Below, piece by piece: positions 54,743 to 64,000 of a stretch of 64,000 nt of DNA. The first letter of the stretch is position 1. The number at the start of each line of letters is the position of its first letter. Both the position numbers and the translations under genes were made by a program. The notes beneath the pieces are model-generated. The model was not told where the DNA came from. It ran no database searches and saw only the letters and a list, made by a program, of their open reading frames with translations. Source of the stretch: Prochlorococcus sp. AG-402-O16 (GTDB lineage Bacteria > Cyanobacteriota > Cyanobacteriia > PCC-6307 > Cyanobiaceae); contig QCIY01000006.1 in NCBI GenBank assembly GCA_003216415.1, forward strand, positions 24,589 to 88,588, given 5' to 3'.

Positions 54743-56209
54743 ATGAATTCTTGGTGTAAAAATTTAGAATTACTTATAAAATCAAGAACCTCATTAATTT
54801 GGATAAGGTCTAAAGAAGAGGAAAGATTAGAAAAAATAATCAATTTATCATGTAAAAGACTAAATATAAAAAGATATGCTTGCTGGGATTGTGTTAATGG
54901 TATCAAAGGATTAGTAAACGAAAAAGGTAAATTTTCTAACAATCCACTAGGCGTGCTTAATTGGCTTAAAGAACAAAATTCTGAAGTAGCGACTATATTA
55001 TTGGTTAAAGATTTTCATAAATTTTATGATGATCCATCTATAAATAGAACTATTAAAGAACTATCTTCTTCACTTAAGGAAACTAATCATAATTTAATTA
55101 TTAGTTCACATCTATTTCCATCATCAGAAGAGCTTGATGAACTAATGACAATTGTTAACTTACCCTTACCTGATCAAAAAGAGTTAAAAAACCTAATAAA
55201 TAAAATTGCTATAAATACAAACTCAGATCTTGATGAACAAGACTTAAACGAACTTTCTATAGCTTCAAGTGGATTAACCGAAATAAAAGTTAAGCAAGTT
55301 ACTGCAAAGGCACTTACTCAAAGAGGTAAAATAAGTAAAGAAGATATCAAAGATATACTTGAAGAAAAAAAACAAGTTATCGCCAGGAGTGAAATTTTAG
55401 AATTTTTTGAAGCTAAATCAAGTCAAGATGATATTGGTGGTTTGAATGTTTTGAAAGTTTGGCTTAATCAAAGATATAGAGCCTTCTCTAAAGAAGCAAG
55501 AGAATATGGACTACCTATGCCAAGAGGAGTCTTACTTGTTGGAGCACAAGGAACTGGTAAGTCACTTACTGCAAAATCAATTTCCAAAAGCTGGTCTATG
55601 CCTCTTCTAAGGTTAGATGTAGGAAGATTATTTTCCAGCCTGGTTGGTTCAAGCGAAGCAAGAACAAGAGAAACAATATCAAGAGCTGAAGCTATGTCTC
55701 CTTGTATCCTTTGGATCGATGAAATTGATAAGGGTTTTGGTGGCGACGCTAGAAGTGATGGAGGGACCAGTCAAAGGGTATTGGCAAGTTTGCTAACTTG
55801 GATGTCTGAGAAAGAATCCGCTGTATTTGTAATTGCAACGGCAAATGCTATAGATAAGCTTCCTGCTGAATTATTAAGGAAAGGTAGGTTTGATGAGATA
55901 TTTTTTCTTGATTTACCAAATTCAGAAGAAAGGTTAAGCATTCTTGATTTACACTTAAAAAAAAGAAGACCAAGTTACAGTTTCCCTCTCTCTACCATTA
56001 TTGACAGAACAAATGGATTCTCAGGGGCAGAACTTGAACAAGCAGTAATAGAGGGAATGCATATTTCATTCTCTGAAAATAGAGAGCTTATGGAGAAAGA
56101 CTTAATAAAGGCAGTCTCTGAACTTGTTCCTTTATCCAGAACCGCTAAAGAGCAAATTGATTTATTAAAAGAGTGGTCATCTACAGGGCGGGCACGCTCT
56201 GCATCTTAA
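54743..56209 (+). CDS. ycf46: Ycf46-type AAA ATPase
   Basis: 488 residues. An N-terminal helical domain (1-240) is followed by an AAA module: Walker A GAQGTGKSLTAKSISKSW (near 272), Walker B CILWIDEIDKGFGG, sensor 1 FVIATANA, and Arg finger region ELLRKGRFDEIFFLDLP. Cyanobacterial and algal Ycf46 is involved in CO2 uptake regulation. It starts 15 bp after yidC. Confidence 0.93.
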   Translation: MNSWCKNLELLIKSRTSLIWIRSKEEERLEKIINLSCKRLNIKRYACWDCVNGIKGLVNEKGKFSNNPLGVLNWLKEQNSEVATILLVKDFHKFYDDPSINRTIKELSSSLKETNHNLIISSHLFPSSEELDELMTIVNLPLPDQKELKNLINKIAINTNSDLDEQDLNELSIASSGLTEIKVKQVTAKALTQRGKISKEDIKDILEEKKQVIARSEILEFFEAKSSQDDIGGLNVLKVWLNQRYRAFSKEAREYGLPMPRGVLLVGAQGTGKSLTAKSISKSWSMPLLRLDVGRLFSSLVGSSEARTRETISRAEAMSPCILWIDEIDKGFGGDARSDGGTSQRVLASLLTWMSEKESAVFVIATANAIDKLPAELLRKGRFDEIFFLDLPNSEERLSILDLHLKKRRPSYSFPLSTIIDRTNGFSGAELEQAVIEGMHISFSENRELMEKDLIKAVSELVPLSRTAKEQIDLLKEWSSTGRARSAS

Positions 56210-56334
56210 TTAAATTTTTAAATTATTAAAGTTATTGCATAAGTTAGGAATCATTAATTTATTTAATTTTTCATCAAAAATACTTAATAATGAATCTAGA
56301 TTAACTATCTTAATTAAGGTATAGAAAAAAAAGA

Positions 56335-57612
56335 GTGCTAGATCAAAAATTAATAAGAGAAAATCCAACATCTGTCGAAGAGAGTTTATCCCTCAGAGGA
56401 AAAGTTTTTAAGATATCCCTCATACATGAATTAACTGTTAAAAAAAAAGAAATTGATATAAAAATATCTAGTCTCCAATCTGAGAGCAAAAAATTAAGCA
56501 AATTAATTGGCCAAGAAATTATCAAATCTAATGCTAATAATTCTCCGGAGCTTAATAGTTTAAAGAAAAAGGGAAACGAATACAGAATCAAAATTTCTGA
56601 ATTTGAAGAGAAACAAAGAATATTAGAAAAACAAATAAATAATGAGATTTATAATTTACCAAATTTTCCTAGCAAGGATGCGCCTATTGGAAAAGATGAA
56701 AGTAATAATGTCCAAGTAAAAACTTGGGGTTACCCTCTAAAAACGCATAATCTTAAATCTCATTGGGAGATAGGCGAAAGTCTTAATCTTTTTGACTCTA
56801 TAAAATCAACAAAAATATCAAAAAGTCGTTTTATTACACTTATTGGTAATGGTGCCAGATTAGAGAGAGCATTAATTAATTTTATGCTCGACATTCATAC
56901 TAAAAACGGTTACCTAGAATTAATGCCTCCAGCATTAGTTAATACAGAAAGTCTGCAGGGATCTGGACAATTACCTAAATTTTCAAATGAAAGTTTTAAG
57001 TGTTCTAATGACGATTTATGGCTTTCGCCAACAGCTGAAGTTCCACTAACTGCTTTTCATAAAAATGAGATTATTGATCCTAAGCAGTTACCTATTAAAT
57101 ATGTTGCATTTAGCCCATGTTTTAGAAGAGAAGCTGGAAGTTATGGAAGGGATACTAAAGGTTTAATAAGACTTCATCAATTTAATAAGGTAGAGCTTTA
57201 TTGGTTTTGTGATCCAAGTAAATCTCAAGAGGCTCATAAAAACATTACTTCTGATGCAGAAAGCATTTTAAAAAAGCTAAATCTCCCCTACAGATTGGTA
57301 GATATTTGTACTGGAGACTTAGGATTTTCTTCTAGTAGAACTTTTGATCTAGAAGTCTGGCTACCCAGTAGTCAATCTTATCGAGAAATTTCAAGTTGTA
57401 GTAATTGTCTAGACTTTCAAGCACGGAGATCATCAATAAGAGCAAAAATTGATAAAAAAAATACGTATTTACATACCTTAAATGGCAGTGGTCTCGCTAT
57501 TGGGAGAACAATGGCTGCAATTCTTGAGAATGGCCAACAAACAGATGGAAGCGTTAAGATTCCAGATGCTTTAGTTCCCTATTTTGGATCAAATTTTTTA
57601 AAAACTTCTTAA
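56335..57612 (+). CDS. serS: Seryl-tRNA synthetase
   Basis: 425 residues from a GTG start. The N-terminal coiled-coil arm (about 25-105), typical of SerRS, binds the long variable arm of tRNA-Ser. Class II motifs follow: motif 2 ([30 protein letters not shown]) and motif 3 ([18 protein letters not shown]). It charges tRNA-Ser, including the Ser(CGA) tRNA in this window. RseP follows after 9 bp. Confidence 0.97.
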   Translation: MLDQKLIRENPTSVEESLSLRGKVFKISLIHELTVKKKEIDIKISSLQSESKKLSKLIGQEIIKSNANNSPELNSLKKKGNEYRIKISEFEEKQRILEKQINNEIYNLPNFPSKDAPIGKDESNNVQVKTWGYPLKTHNLKSHWEIGESLNLFDSIKSTKISKSRFITLIGNGARLERALINFMLDIHTKNGYLELMPPALVNTESLQGSGQLPKFSNESFKCSNDDLWLSPTAEVPLTAFHKNEIIDPKQLPIKYVAFSPCFRREAGSYGRDTKGLIRLHQFNKVELYWFCDPSKSQEAHKNITSDAESILKKLNLPYRLVDICTGDLGFSSSRTFDLEVWLPSSQSYREISSCSNCLDFQARRSSIRAKIDKKNTYLHTLNGSGLAIGRTMAAILENGQQTDGSVKIPDALVPYFGSNFLKTS

Positions 57613-57621
57613 TATAAAATA

Positions 57622-58701
57622 ATGAATGTTTTAACTTCAATAACAGTTCTTGGATTTCTCATTTTTTTTCATGAGATGGGTCATTTTCTTGCAGCAATTT
57701 TACAAGGGATTTATGTTGATGGATTTTCAATTGGTTTTGGACCAGCAATAATTCAGAAAAAATATAAAGATATCACTTATTCATTTAGGGCCTTCCCTCT
57801 AGGAGGCTTTGTTTCCTTTCCTGATGAAGAACTAAATAATATTGAACCAAAAGATCCAAATCTTTTAAAAAATAGGCCGATAATTCAGAGAGCTATTGTA
57901 ATCTCCGCTGGAGTATTCGCAAACTTAATTCTTGCTTACACTATCCTTATCATAAATGTAACTACAGGCGGCATTCCATATGATCCAGAACCAGGTATTC
58001 TAGTTTTGGCTACTCAACCAGATAAGGCTGCCTCTATTGCTGGCTTACAACCAGGAGATAAAATTTTAAAAATTGAAAAAAGTATTTTAGGAGTTGGTGA
58101 TCAAGCAGTTTCTAGTCTAGTTAAAGAGATTCAAAAATCATCAGATGAATCAATATTATTAGGAATTGAAAGAGATGGAGTGTTTAAAGATTTAACATTG
58201 GTACCAAAAAATGTTGATGGGAAAGGAACAATTGGTGCTCAATTACAACCTAATATTAAGAAAGAAACTCAAAAGACAAAAAATTTTTATGAACTTTTTA
58301 AATACACTAATAAAGAGTTTTCATCACTTTTGGTAAAAACAATTCAAGGTTACAAAGGATTAATAACAAATTTCTCTTCAACAGCTCAGCAATTAAGTGG
58401 GCCAGTAAAAATCGTTGAGATTGGTGCTCAATTATCACAACAAGGAGGGACAGGTATATTATTATTTGCGGCTTTAATTTCTATTAATTTAGCAGTTCTC
58501 AATTCATTGCCTTTACCTCTTTTAGATGGTGGACAACTAGTTTTCACTTTAATTGAAGGATTTAGAGGAAAACCTGTACCAGTAAAGGTACAAATGTTTG
58601 TTACTCAATCCAGTTTTTTTCTTTTGGTAGGACTAAGTGTGCTGCTCATTATTAGAGATACTAGTCAGCTTTTAATAGTACAAAGATTATTTAACCAATA
58701 G
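57622..58701 (+). CDS. rseP: Site-2 intramembrane zinc metalloprotease RseP
   Basis: 359 residues. Zinc motif HEMGH (about 18-22) in the first membrane helix, a PDZ domain (PDKAASIAGLQPGDKILKIEK, about 132-152 onward) and the NSLPLPLLDGG motif in the third helix. It cleaves membrane-bound anti-sigma factors and signal peptides. It starts 9 bp after serS. Confidence 0.95.
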   Translation: MNVLTSITVLGFLIFFHEMGHFLAAILQGIYVDGFSIGFGPAIIQKKYKDITYSFRAFPLGGFVSFPDEELNNIEPKDPNLLKNRPIIQRAIVISAGVFANLILAYTILIINVTTGGIPYDPEPGILVLATQPDKAASIAGLQPGDKILKIEKSILGVGDQAVSSLVKEIQKSSDESILLGIERDGVFKDLTLVPKNVDGKGTIGAQLQPNIKKETQKTKNFYELFKYTNKEFSSLLVKTIQGYKGLITNFSSTAQQLSGPVKIVEIGAQLSQQGGTGILLFAALISINLAVLNSLPLPLLDGGQLVFTLIEGFRGKPVPVKVQMFVTQSSFFLLVGLSVLLIIRDTSQLLIVQRLFNQ

Positions 58702-58760
58702 AAAGTTTCAGAAATCGTTTACCGAGATGTTAATATAAAAAATATTTTTATTTTTTTTAA

Positions 58761-59063
58761 ATGGCCAAAAAGTCCATGATTGCGAGAGAAGTTAAACGCA
58801 AAAAACTCGTAAATAAATATGCTGCAAAAAGAAAATCATTATTAGATGAATTTAAAGCCGCAAAAGATCCAATGGATAGGTTAGAAATACATAGAAAAAT
58901 TCAAGGGCTTCCAAGAAACTCAGCTCCTAATAGAGTCAGAAATAGATGTTGGGCGACTGGCAAACCAAGAGGAGTTTATAGGGATTTTGGTCTTTGCAGG
59001 AATCAGTTAAGACAAAGAGCTCACAATGGTGAACTTCCAGGTGTAGTAAAATCAAGTTGGTAA
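58761..59063 (+). CDS. rpsN: Ribosomal protein S14
   Basis: 100 residues, the long zinc-free form. The C-terminus has [41 protein letters not shown], the S14 signature; the paired CxxC motifs of the short form are absent. It is part of the small ribosomal subunit head and follows rseP by 59 bp. Confidence 0.98.
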   Translation: MAKKSMIAREVKRKKLVNKYAAKRKSLLDEFKAAKDPMDRLEIHRKIQGLPRNSAPNRVRNRCWATGKPRGVYRDFGLCRNQLRQRAHNGELPGVVKSSW

Positions 59064-59229
59064 TTACTTTTTGTTATTTTAAGTTTTTAACAAAAAACTA
59101 ATAATCTAGAGAGATTAAAGTTCAATCATTGGGCATTTTTAAAAATTTTTAAAGCTTATTTAAATAATTTACTCAATATGTCCCTATTAAATGTAAGAAT
59201 AAATTATGTATGAATTTATAATTTAAAAA

Positions 59230-61395
59230 GTGGAAGAACAAAATAAGTCGATCACGTTTGACGGACGAGAGATACGACTAACAACAGGACTATATGCTCC
59301 TCAAGCAAACGGATCAGTAATGATTGAGTGTGGAGACACCTCCTTATTAGTTACAGCAACAAAAACTACTAAAAAAGAAGTTTCAGATTTTTTACCTCTA
59401 ATTTGTGATTACGAGGAAAAACTATATGCTGCAGGAAGAATTCCAGGCGGTTTCATGAGAAGAGAGGGTCGTCCTCCCGAAAGAGCGACTTTAATCTCAA
59501 GATTAATAGATAGACCTATGAGACCTCTTTTCCCTTCTTGGATGAGAGATGAAATTCAGATAGTTGCTTCCTGCCTTTCTCTAGATGAAAGAGTTCCCGC
59601 AGATGTTTTAGCAGTTACGGGAGCATCAATTGCAACTTTGATTGGCGAAATACCATTTTACGGACCAATGGCTGCGGTTAGAGTTGGTCTAATAGGAGAT
59701 GACTTCATACTAAATCCAAGCTACAGAGAGATAGAAAAAGGCGATCTAGACATTGTTGTAGCAGGTTCGCCTGATGGTGTTGTAATGATCGAAGCAGGCG
59801 CTAATCAATTATCTGAGCAAGATACTATTGAAGCAATAGATTTTGGATATGAGGCTGTTACTGAACTTATCAAATCTCAAGAAGATTTACTAAAAGATTT
59901 AGGTATAAAGCAAATCAAACCATCAGAGCCAGAGGAAGATAAAACTTTGCAGTCATATTTGGAAAAAAATTGCACTAAACCTATTGACCTTATTCTGAAA
60001 AAATTTGATCAAACAAAAGATGAGAGAGATATCGAGCTTGAAAAAATAAAACTTGAAACGCAAGACAAAATCGACTCTTTAAAAGATGGTAATCAATTAA
60101 AAATTTTAGTTTCAGAAAATGATAAATTAATACATTCTGACTTTAAGAAACTCACTAAAAAATTGATGAGAGCACAAATTATCAATGATGGGAAAAGGGT
60201 TGATGGACGAGATTTGGATGATGTAAGAAAAATATCTGCATCTGCAGGAATATTACCTAAAAGAGTACATGGATCAGCCTTATTTCAAAGAGGGCTTACC
60301 CAAGTTCTTTCTACAGCCACACTAGGTACTCCAAGCGATGCTCAGGAGATGGATGATTTAAACCCAAGTACTGAGAAAACCTATTTACATCATTATAATT
60401 TCCCACCATATTCGGTTGGTGAAACTAGACCGATGAGAACACCTGGCAGAAGAGAAATTGGCCATGGTGCTTTAGCAGAGAGAGCAATAATCCCAGTTCT
60501 ACCAGGTAAGGAGACCTTCCCATATGTACTTCGAGTCGTAAGTGAAGTCTTGAGCTCTAATGGATCTACATCAATGGGATCGGTATGTGGGAGTACTCTC
60601 TCTTTATTAGACGCTGGTGTACCTCTAAAAGCTCCTGTTAGTGGGACTGCGATGGGTTTAATTAAAGAAGGTAAAGAAGTTAGAATACTTACAGATATCC
60701 AAGGAATAGAGGATTTTCTAGGTGATATGGATTTCAAAGTGGCTGGTACTGATAAAGGAATAACTGCATTACAGATGGATATGAAAATAACGGGTCTCCC
60801 AGTATCAATTATTTCTGATGCAATCAAAAAAGCACGCCCAGCAAGAATTCATATTCTTGAAAAAATGCAAGAGGCAATAGACAAGCCTCAAGAATCTTTA
60901 TCACCACATGCACCAAGGCTTTTAAGCTTTAGAATAGATCCAGAATTAATTGGAACTGTAATTGGACCTGGAGGAAGAACAATCAAAGGTATAACAGAGA
61001 GAACTAATACAAAAATTGACATTGAAGATGGAGGCATTGTTACTATCGCGTCACATGATGGAGCTGCGGCTGAAGAAGCACAAAAGATTATAGAAGGACT
61101 AACAAGGAAAGTACATGAAGGAGAAATTTTCTCAGGAGTAGTCACCAGGATAATTCCAATAGGTGCATTTGTCGAAATCCTTCCAGGGAAAGAGGGAATG
61201 GTACATATTTCTCAATTATCTGAAGCAAGAGTTGAGAGAGTTGAGGATGTAGTAAGGCAAGGTGATGAAGTTACAGTTAGAGTTCGAGAGATTGATAGTA
61301 GAGGAAGAATTAATCTTACTCTTAGAGGAGTTGCTCAAAATGGAGGGATGTCTTACCCAGAGCCAACTCCCACTCCGGTAGCCCCCCTCAATTAA
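59230..61395 (+). CDS. pnp: Polynucleotide phosphorylase
   Basis: 721 residues from a GTG start. Two RNase PH domains ([27 protein letters not shown] and [30 protein letters not shown]), then a KH domain with [10 protein letters not shown] and an S1 domain ([48 protein letters not shown]). It degrades RNA 3' to 5' and adds heteropolymeric tails in cyanobacteria. Its stop abuts the convergent cysQ stop without a gap. Confidence 0.98.
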   Translation: MEEQNKSITFDGREIRLTTGLYAPQANGSVMIECGDTSLLVTATKTTKKEVSDFLPLICDYEEKLYAAGRIPGGFMRREGRPPERATLISRLIDRPMRPLFPSWMRDEIQIVASCLSLDERVPADVLAVTGASIATLIGEIPFYGPMAAVRVGLIGDDFILNPSYREIEKGDLDIVVAGSPDGVVMIEAGANQLSEQDTIEAIDFGYEAVTELIKSQEDLLKDLGIKQIKPSEPEEDKTLQSYLEKNCTKPIDLILKKFDQTKDERDIELEKIKLETQDKIDSLKDGNQLKILVSENDKLIHSDFKKLTKKLMRAQIINDGKRVDGRDLDDVRKISASAGILPKRVHGSALFQRGLTQVLSTATLGTPSDAQEMDDLNPSTEKTYLHHYNFPPYSVGETRPMRTPGRREIGHGALAERAIIPVLPGKETFPYVLRVVSEVLSSNGSTSMGSVCGSTLSLLDAGVPLKAPVSGTAMGLIKEGKEVRILTDIQGIEDFLGDMDFKVAGTDKGITALQMDMKITGLPVSIISDAIKKARPARIHILEKMQEAIDKPQESLSPHAPRLLSFRIDPELIGTVIGPGGRTIKGITERTNTKIDIEDGGIVTIASHDGAAAEEAQKIIEGLTRKVHEGEIFSGVVTRIIPIGAFVEILPGKEGMVHISQLSEARVERVEDVVRQGDEVTVRVREIDSRGRINLTLRGVAQNGGMSYPEPTPTPVAPLN

Positions 61396-62310
61396 TTATT
61401 GAGAAAGAGGGTATAAGTCATTTTTAATTATTATTTCTTTAATTTGTAAACATGTGTTTTTATGTGTTTGTTTATTATTTGATGCGATAATTATTCCACC
61501 TTGACTAAATTTTGAATTTCCATAAGAAAGTTCCTCATTCTCCAAATTAGTAATAGCACCACCAGAGGCTCTTAAAATAGCTTCTGGGGCAGCAAAGTCC
61601 CAATCTTTTGGTGTACTTCTACCTGGCAAACTTAATGAAATATAAACGTCGCATTCACCCCTAATGATAGAGGCTATTTTGCAACCAATACTACCCATTA
61701 CTTTTACTTTTTTAAATCCAGCTTTACTGATTAAGTTCTTCAAAATTTCATTTCTATGATTTTTACTTGTTACTATCGTCATCTCATATAAATTTTCTTT
61801 TAGGTTCTGCATATTAGCTTTTCTTATAGAACCATCTCTTTTTTCACAAAAGGTATTAATACCATCTGTAAACCATAGTTCACTTCTTTCAGGGATTAAA
61901 ACCAAACCAATATATGGTTTTTTTTCATAATTCAAAGCTAAATGCATAGCATAATTTGCTGCTCCCTGTATAAAGTCCTTAGTCCCATCTAATGGATCAA
62001 TAACCCATAACCACTTTGAATTCATATCAGAAGGACTAGAAGATTCATTTTTTACGTTTTCCTCACTTAATATCCCCCAATCTATTTTTCTGTAATTATC
62101 TTTAATACCTCTAATAATTAAATCATTCACTTCTAAATCTGCAGAAGTAACTGGATCTTCGAAAGATTTACTTTTTATTATTTCTTTTGCATCTTGTCTA
62201 TTTTTTAGAATATGTGAATAATAAAGCAAAATATCTGCAGCTTTCCAACTTACAAGGCGTAGATCATCAATAAGATTTTTGATATCTACGCCAATAGGCA
62301 ACTTAAACAC
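61396..62310 (-). CDS. cysQ: 3'(2'),5'-bisphosphate nucleotidase CysQ
   Basis: 304 residues from a GTG start. Metal-binding motifs of the inositol-phosphatase superfamily: LSEENV (residues near 78), WVIDPLDGTKDFIQG and WDFAAPEAILRASGG. It removes 3'-phosphate from PAP/PAPS during sulfate assimilation and protects exoribonucleases. Divergent from rsmI, with only 3 bp between the two start codons. Confidence 0.92.
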   Translation of the reverse strand: MFKLPIGVDIKNLIDDLRLVSWKAADILLYYSHILKNRQDAKEIIKSKSFEDPVTSADLEVNDLIIRGIKDNYRKIDWGILSEENVKNESSSPSDMNSKWLWVIDPLDGTKDFIQGAANYAMHLALNYEKKPYIGLVLIPERSELWFTDGINTFCEKRDGSIRKANMQNLKENLYEMTIVTSKNHRNEILKNLISKAGFKKVKVMGSIGCKIASIIRGECDVYISLSLPGRSTPKDWDFAAPEAILRASGGAITNLENEELSYGNSKFSQGGIIIASNNKQTHKNTCLQIKEIIIKNDLYPLSQ

Positions 62311-62313
62311 GAA

Positions 62314-63180
62314 ATGAATATTTATTCTTCATCCTCTCATAAAAGAGAGGAACCAGAAAGAGGTGTACTGTATTTAGTTGGTACACCTATTGGTAATTTA
62401 AATGATATTACGACAAGAGCTTTAAACATTCTTAAAAAAGTCTCAGTAATTGCATGCGAAGATACCAGACAAACAAAAAAATTAACTAATAAATATGAAA
62501 TTACTAATAGACTTATCAGCTTTAATAAACACAATTCATTTAATAGAATCCCAAAGATAATTAATTACTTAAAGGAAGGGAAATCAGTAGCACTTGTAAG
62601 TGATGCAGGGATGCCAAGCATATGTGATCCAGGGGAAGATCTTGTAAAAAATGCTAGGCTTAATAAATTAGAAACTATTTGTATCCCAGGCCCTTCAGCC
62701 GCCTTAACTGCCCTTGTATCAAGTGGTTTTCCAGCTTCAAAATTTGTTTTTGAGGGTTTTCTTCCAAAGAAACAAAAAGAAAGAGAAAAAATACTTTTAG
62801 ATATTAGTGAAAATGAAAAAACAACCATAGTTTTTGAATCTCCACATCGTCTAAATCAGTTACTTATTGAATTAAAAGAATACTGTGGGGGGCACAGAGA
62901 AATTAGTGTATCTCGAGAATTAACTAAAAAGTTTGAGGAGCAAATTAATAATCAGATAGACAATGTAATAGATACTTTCAAAGATAGAGAAATAATTGGT
63001 GAGATAACAGTTGTTATTAAAGGTCAAGATAAAATTAATAAAGGCGATTTTAATAAATCTAGTCTTAAAAAGGAGCTCGATGAATTAATCAATGCCGGAT
63101 TAAGTCTTTCAGCCGCCTCAAAATATTTGGCAAAAAAGAAAAAACTTAAAAGAAATTTGATATATAATTTATATAAATAA
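62314..63180 (+). CDS. rsmI: 16S rRNA C1402 (ribose-2'-O) methyltransferase RsmI
   Basis: 288 residues. LYLVGTPIGNLNDITTRALNILK (20-42), IACEDTRQTKKL, ALVSDAGMPSICDPGEDLV, PGPSAALTALVSSG and EGFLPKK are the tetrapyrrole-methylase-fold signatures of RsmI. It methylates the 2'-O of C1402 in the P site with RsmH. It is divergent from cysQ across only 3 bp, so its promoter must lie in cysQ coding sequence or the transcript is leaderless. Confidence 0.96.
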   Translation: MNIYSSSSHKREEPERGVLYLVGTPIGNLNDITTRALNILKKVSVIACEDTRQTKKLTNKYEITNRLISFNKHNSFNRIPKIINYLKEGKSVALVSDAGMPSICDPGEDLVKNARLNKLETICIPGPSAALTALVSSGFPASKFVFEGFLPKKQKEREKILLDISENEKTTIVFESPHRLNQLLIELKEYCGGHREISVSRELTKKFEEQINNQIDNVIDTFKDREIIGEITVVIKGQDKINKGDFNKSSLKKELDELINAGLSLSAASKYLAKKKKLKRNLIYNLYK

Positions 63181-63202
63181 TAAATATCATCAAGACCATA
63201 AA

Positions 63203-63442
63203 ATGATATTCAAATTAAAAAATTTTTTATTTAATACCACATTTAATATATGTTTTTTTTTAATTTTACTAATTGGGATTCAAAATAGTTCAAACAAATC
63301 TAAGGTTAATTTATTAATTAATGAAACAATTGAATTGCCTGTGAGTTTCATAATTGGAACAAGCTTCATAAGTGGATCTATATTTGGTGGATTTATACTT
63401 TTAAATTCCTTCAAAAAAAATAATCCCTCAGATAGCTATTAA
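63203..63442 (+). CDS. Small LapA-like two-helix membrane protein
   Basis: 79 residues. Two membrane helices, NTTFNICFFLILLIGI and SFIIGTSFISGSIFGGFILL, separated by a polar loop with NETIELPVSF, matching the general pattern of LapA/DUF1049-like proteins. It overlaps the convergent gene at the right edge by 15 bp. No functional call is possible. Confidence 0.6.
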   Translation: MIFKLKNFLFNTTFNICFFLILLIGIQNSSNKSKVNLLINETIELPVSFIIGTSFISGSIFGGFILLNSFKKNNPSDSY

Positions 63443-64000
63443 CAAGTCTGAACTAACTATCCTCGATATCCCTCTGGCTCGTAATATTGGTGCAGTAATT
63501 TTAAATACATCACTATTAGGAACTTTTAAAACTCTTTGATCTTTTTTGGTTGATTTTTTTGCAGTTTTTAAGTCAAAAAAGATTTCAATAGTATTTCTGT
63601 TTAAATCATTTTCAGATAAAAAATTCCACTCTACATATTCTTTTAAAAATTTTGTCTCTAACTCAATTTGCTTATCAACAACCATATAAACTACTTTTGG
63701 CAGTTCTACCTCACTAATTGATACGGAAGTTAAATCTCTCTGAGGTACATTTTCTATTTCTAAATTCAAAGGGGTAATTTCAAGAAATGTACTTTTTATG
63801 AATTCATCCTGACTAAATTCTTTAGACAAACTTTCAACATTACTATCAGAAATCTTTTCACCATCACATACTTTTTGATTCGAGTTTATTTTTACAGGCT
63901 TATTATGTTTTATATATTCAGTGTATTTCTCCTCTCCGAGACTTTTCTTTAAATATCTTGTTATTGTTAATTTAGTAAAATTAAATTTACTGGAAATTTC
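63428..64000 (-). CDS. Unidentified protein, N-terminus beyond the right edge
   Basis: 191 codons remain, running unbroken from the right edge to the stop at 63428. The first residues (SSKFNFTKLTITRYLKKSLGEEKYTEYIK) look like a DNA-binding helix-turn-helix, the middle is acidic and variable, and the C-terminal 60 residues (IEIFFDLKTAKKS, VFKITAPILRARGISRIV) are the best ordered. An internal TTG at 63827 gives only a truncated product and is not the start. No family recognised. Confidence 0.6.
   Translation of the reverse strand, partial: EISSKFNFTKLTITRYLKKSLGEEKYTEYIKHNKPVKINSNQKVCDGEKISDSNVESLSKEFSQDEFIKSTFLEITPLNLEIENVPQRDLTSVSISEVELPKVVYMVVDKQIELETKFLKEYVEWNFLSENDLNRNTIEIFFDLKTAKKSTKKDQRVLKVPNSDVFKITAPILRARGISRIVSSDLLIAI

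Overview
The window is a contiguous piece of an AT-rich cyanobacterial chromosome, almost certainly a high-light-adapted Prochlorococcus. Supporting signs are one divinyl-chlorophyll a/b antenna gene (pcbA) beside flavodoxin, a psbD-psbC operon with the cyanobacterial GTG start for psbC, petM, ycf4, ycf39 and ycf46, a three-gene proton-translocating transhydrogenase, a fused NADPH-thioredoxin reductase C, very short intergenic gaps and strongly A/T-biased codon use.

Layout. 1-2882: a carbamoyltransferase cut by the left edge, a ferritin-like di-iron protein and YchF, all on the minus strand. 2950-10170: an efflux adaptor, polA, cysS, dxr and a small ferredoxin. 10154-14107: a YheT-type hydrolase and pntB-pntA2-pntA1. 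14235-20570: NTRC, infA, ycf39, petM, an alpha/beta hydrolase, ilvN and a cyclophilin lipoprotein that lacks a canonical start codon. 20615-26313: ycf4, psbD-psbC, maf, cobQ and a ferredoxin. 26854-34705: a gene-poor accessory island ending at tRNA-Ser(CGA). 34767-44000: an iron and photosynthesis stretch (FutA/IdiA, PiuC-like hydroxylase, porin, pcbA, flavodoxin) interleaved with glyQ and small cyanobacterial genes. 44128-51900: small transporters, a lipid-linked sugar/glycosyltransferase block, sppA and aroH. 51957-63180: housekeeping genes (rpmH, rnpA, yidC, ycf46, serS, rseP, rpsN, pnp, cysQ, rsmI). The right edge cuts an unidentified protein.

The most interesting part is 26.8-34.7 kb. 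Five short sequences match the 3' end of the resident tRNA-Ser gene, in the same orientation as the tRNA. Three of them are followed by arrays of short words repeated every 10 bp (GAACA x4; TGACC x2; TCTGA-type x4), and several arrays also carry CCAACA words 12 bp apart. I read these as worn attachment sites and recombinase arm sites left by repeated integration at one tRNA. No recombinase gene remains in the window. The cargo between the scars includes a 2OG-Fe(II) oxygenase, two small RNAs, a rhomboid protease, a lipoprotein-anchored beta-barrel, a pilin-like protein with a 15-unit charged hexapeptide repeat, and a metallo-beta-lactamase-fold/Rieske fusion.

Two small RNAs sit in tandem on the minus strand inside the island. 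One resembles the Yfr2 family. The other carries the ACUCCUCACAC core of Yfr1/Yfr10 in a hairpin loop, directly before a terminator. The two are complementary across that core, and the porin gene about 10 kb away has a 9-nt perfect complement to the loop just upstream of its start codon. The window therefore seems to hold an sRNA, its probable antagonist and a probable target. Everything outside the island looks like ordinary core genome.
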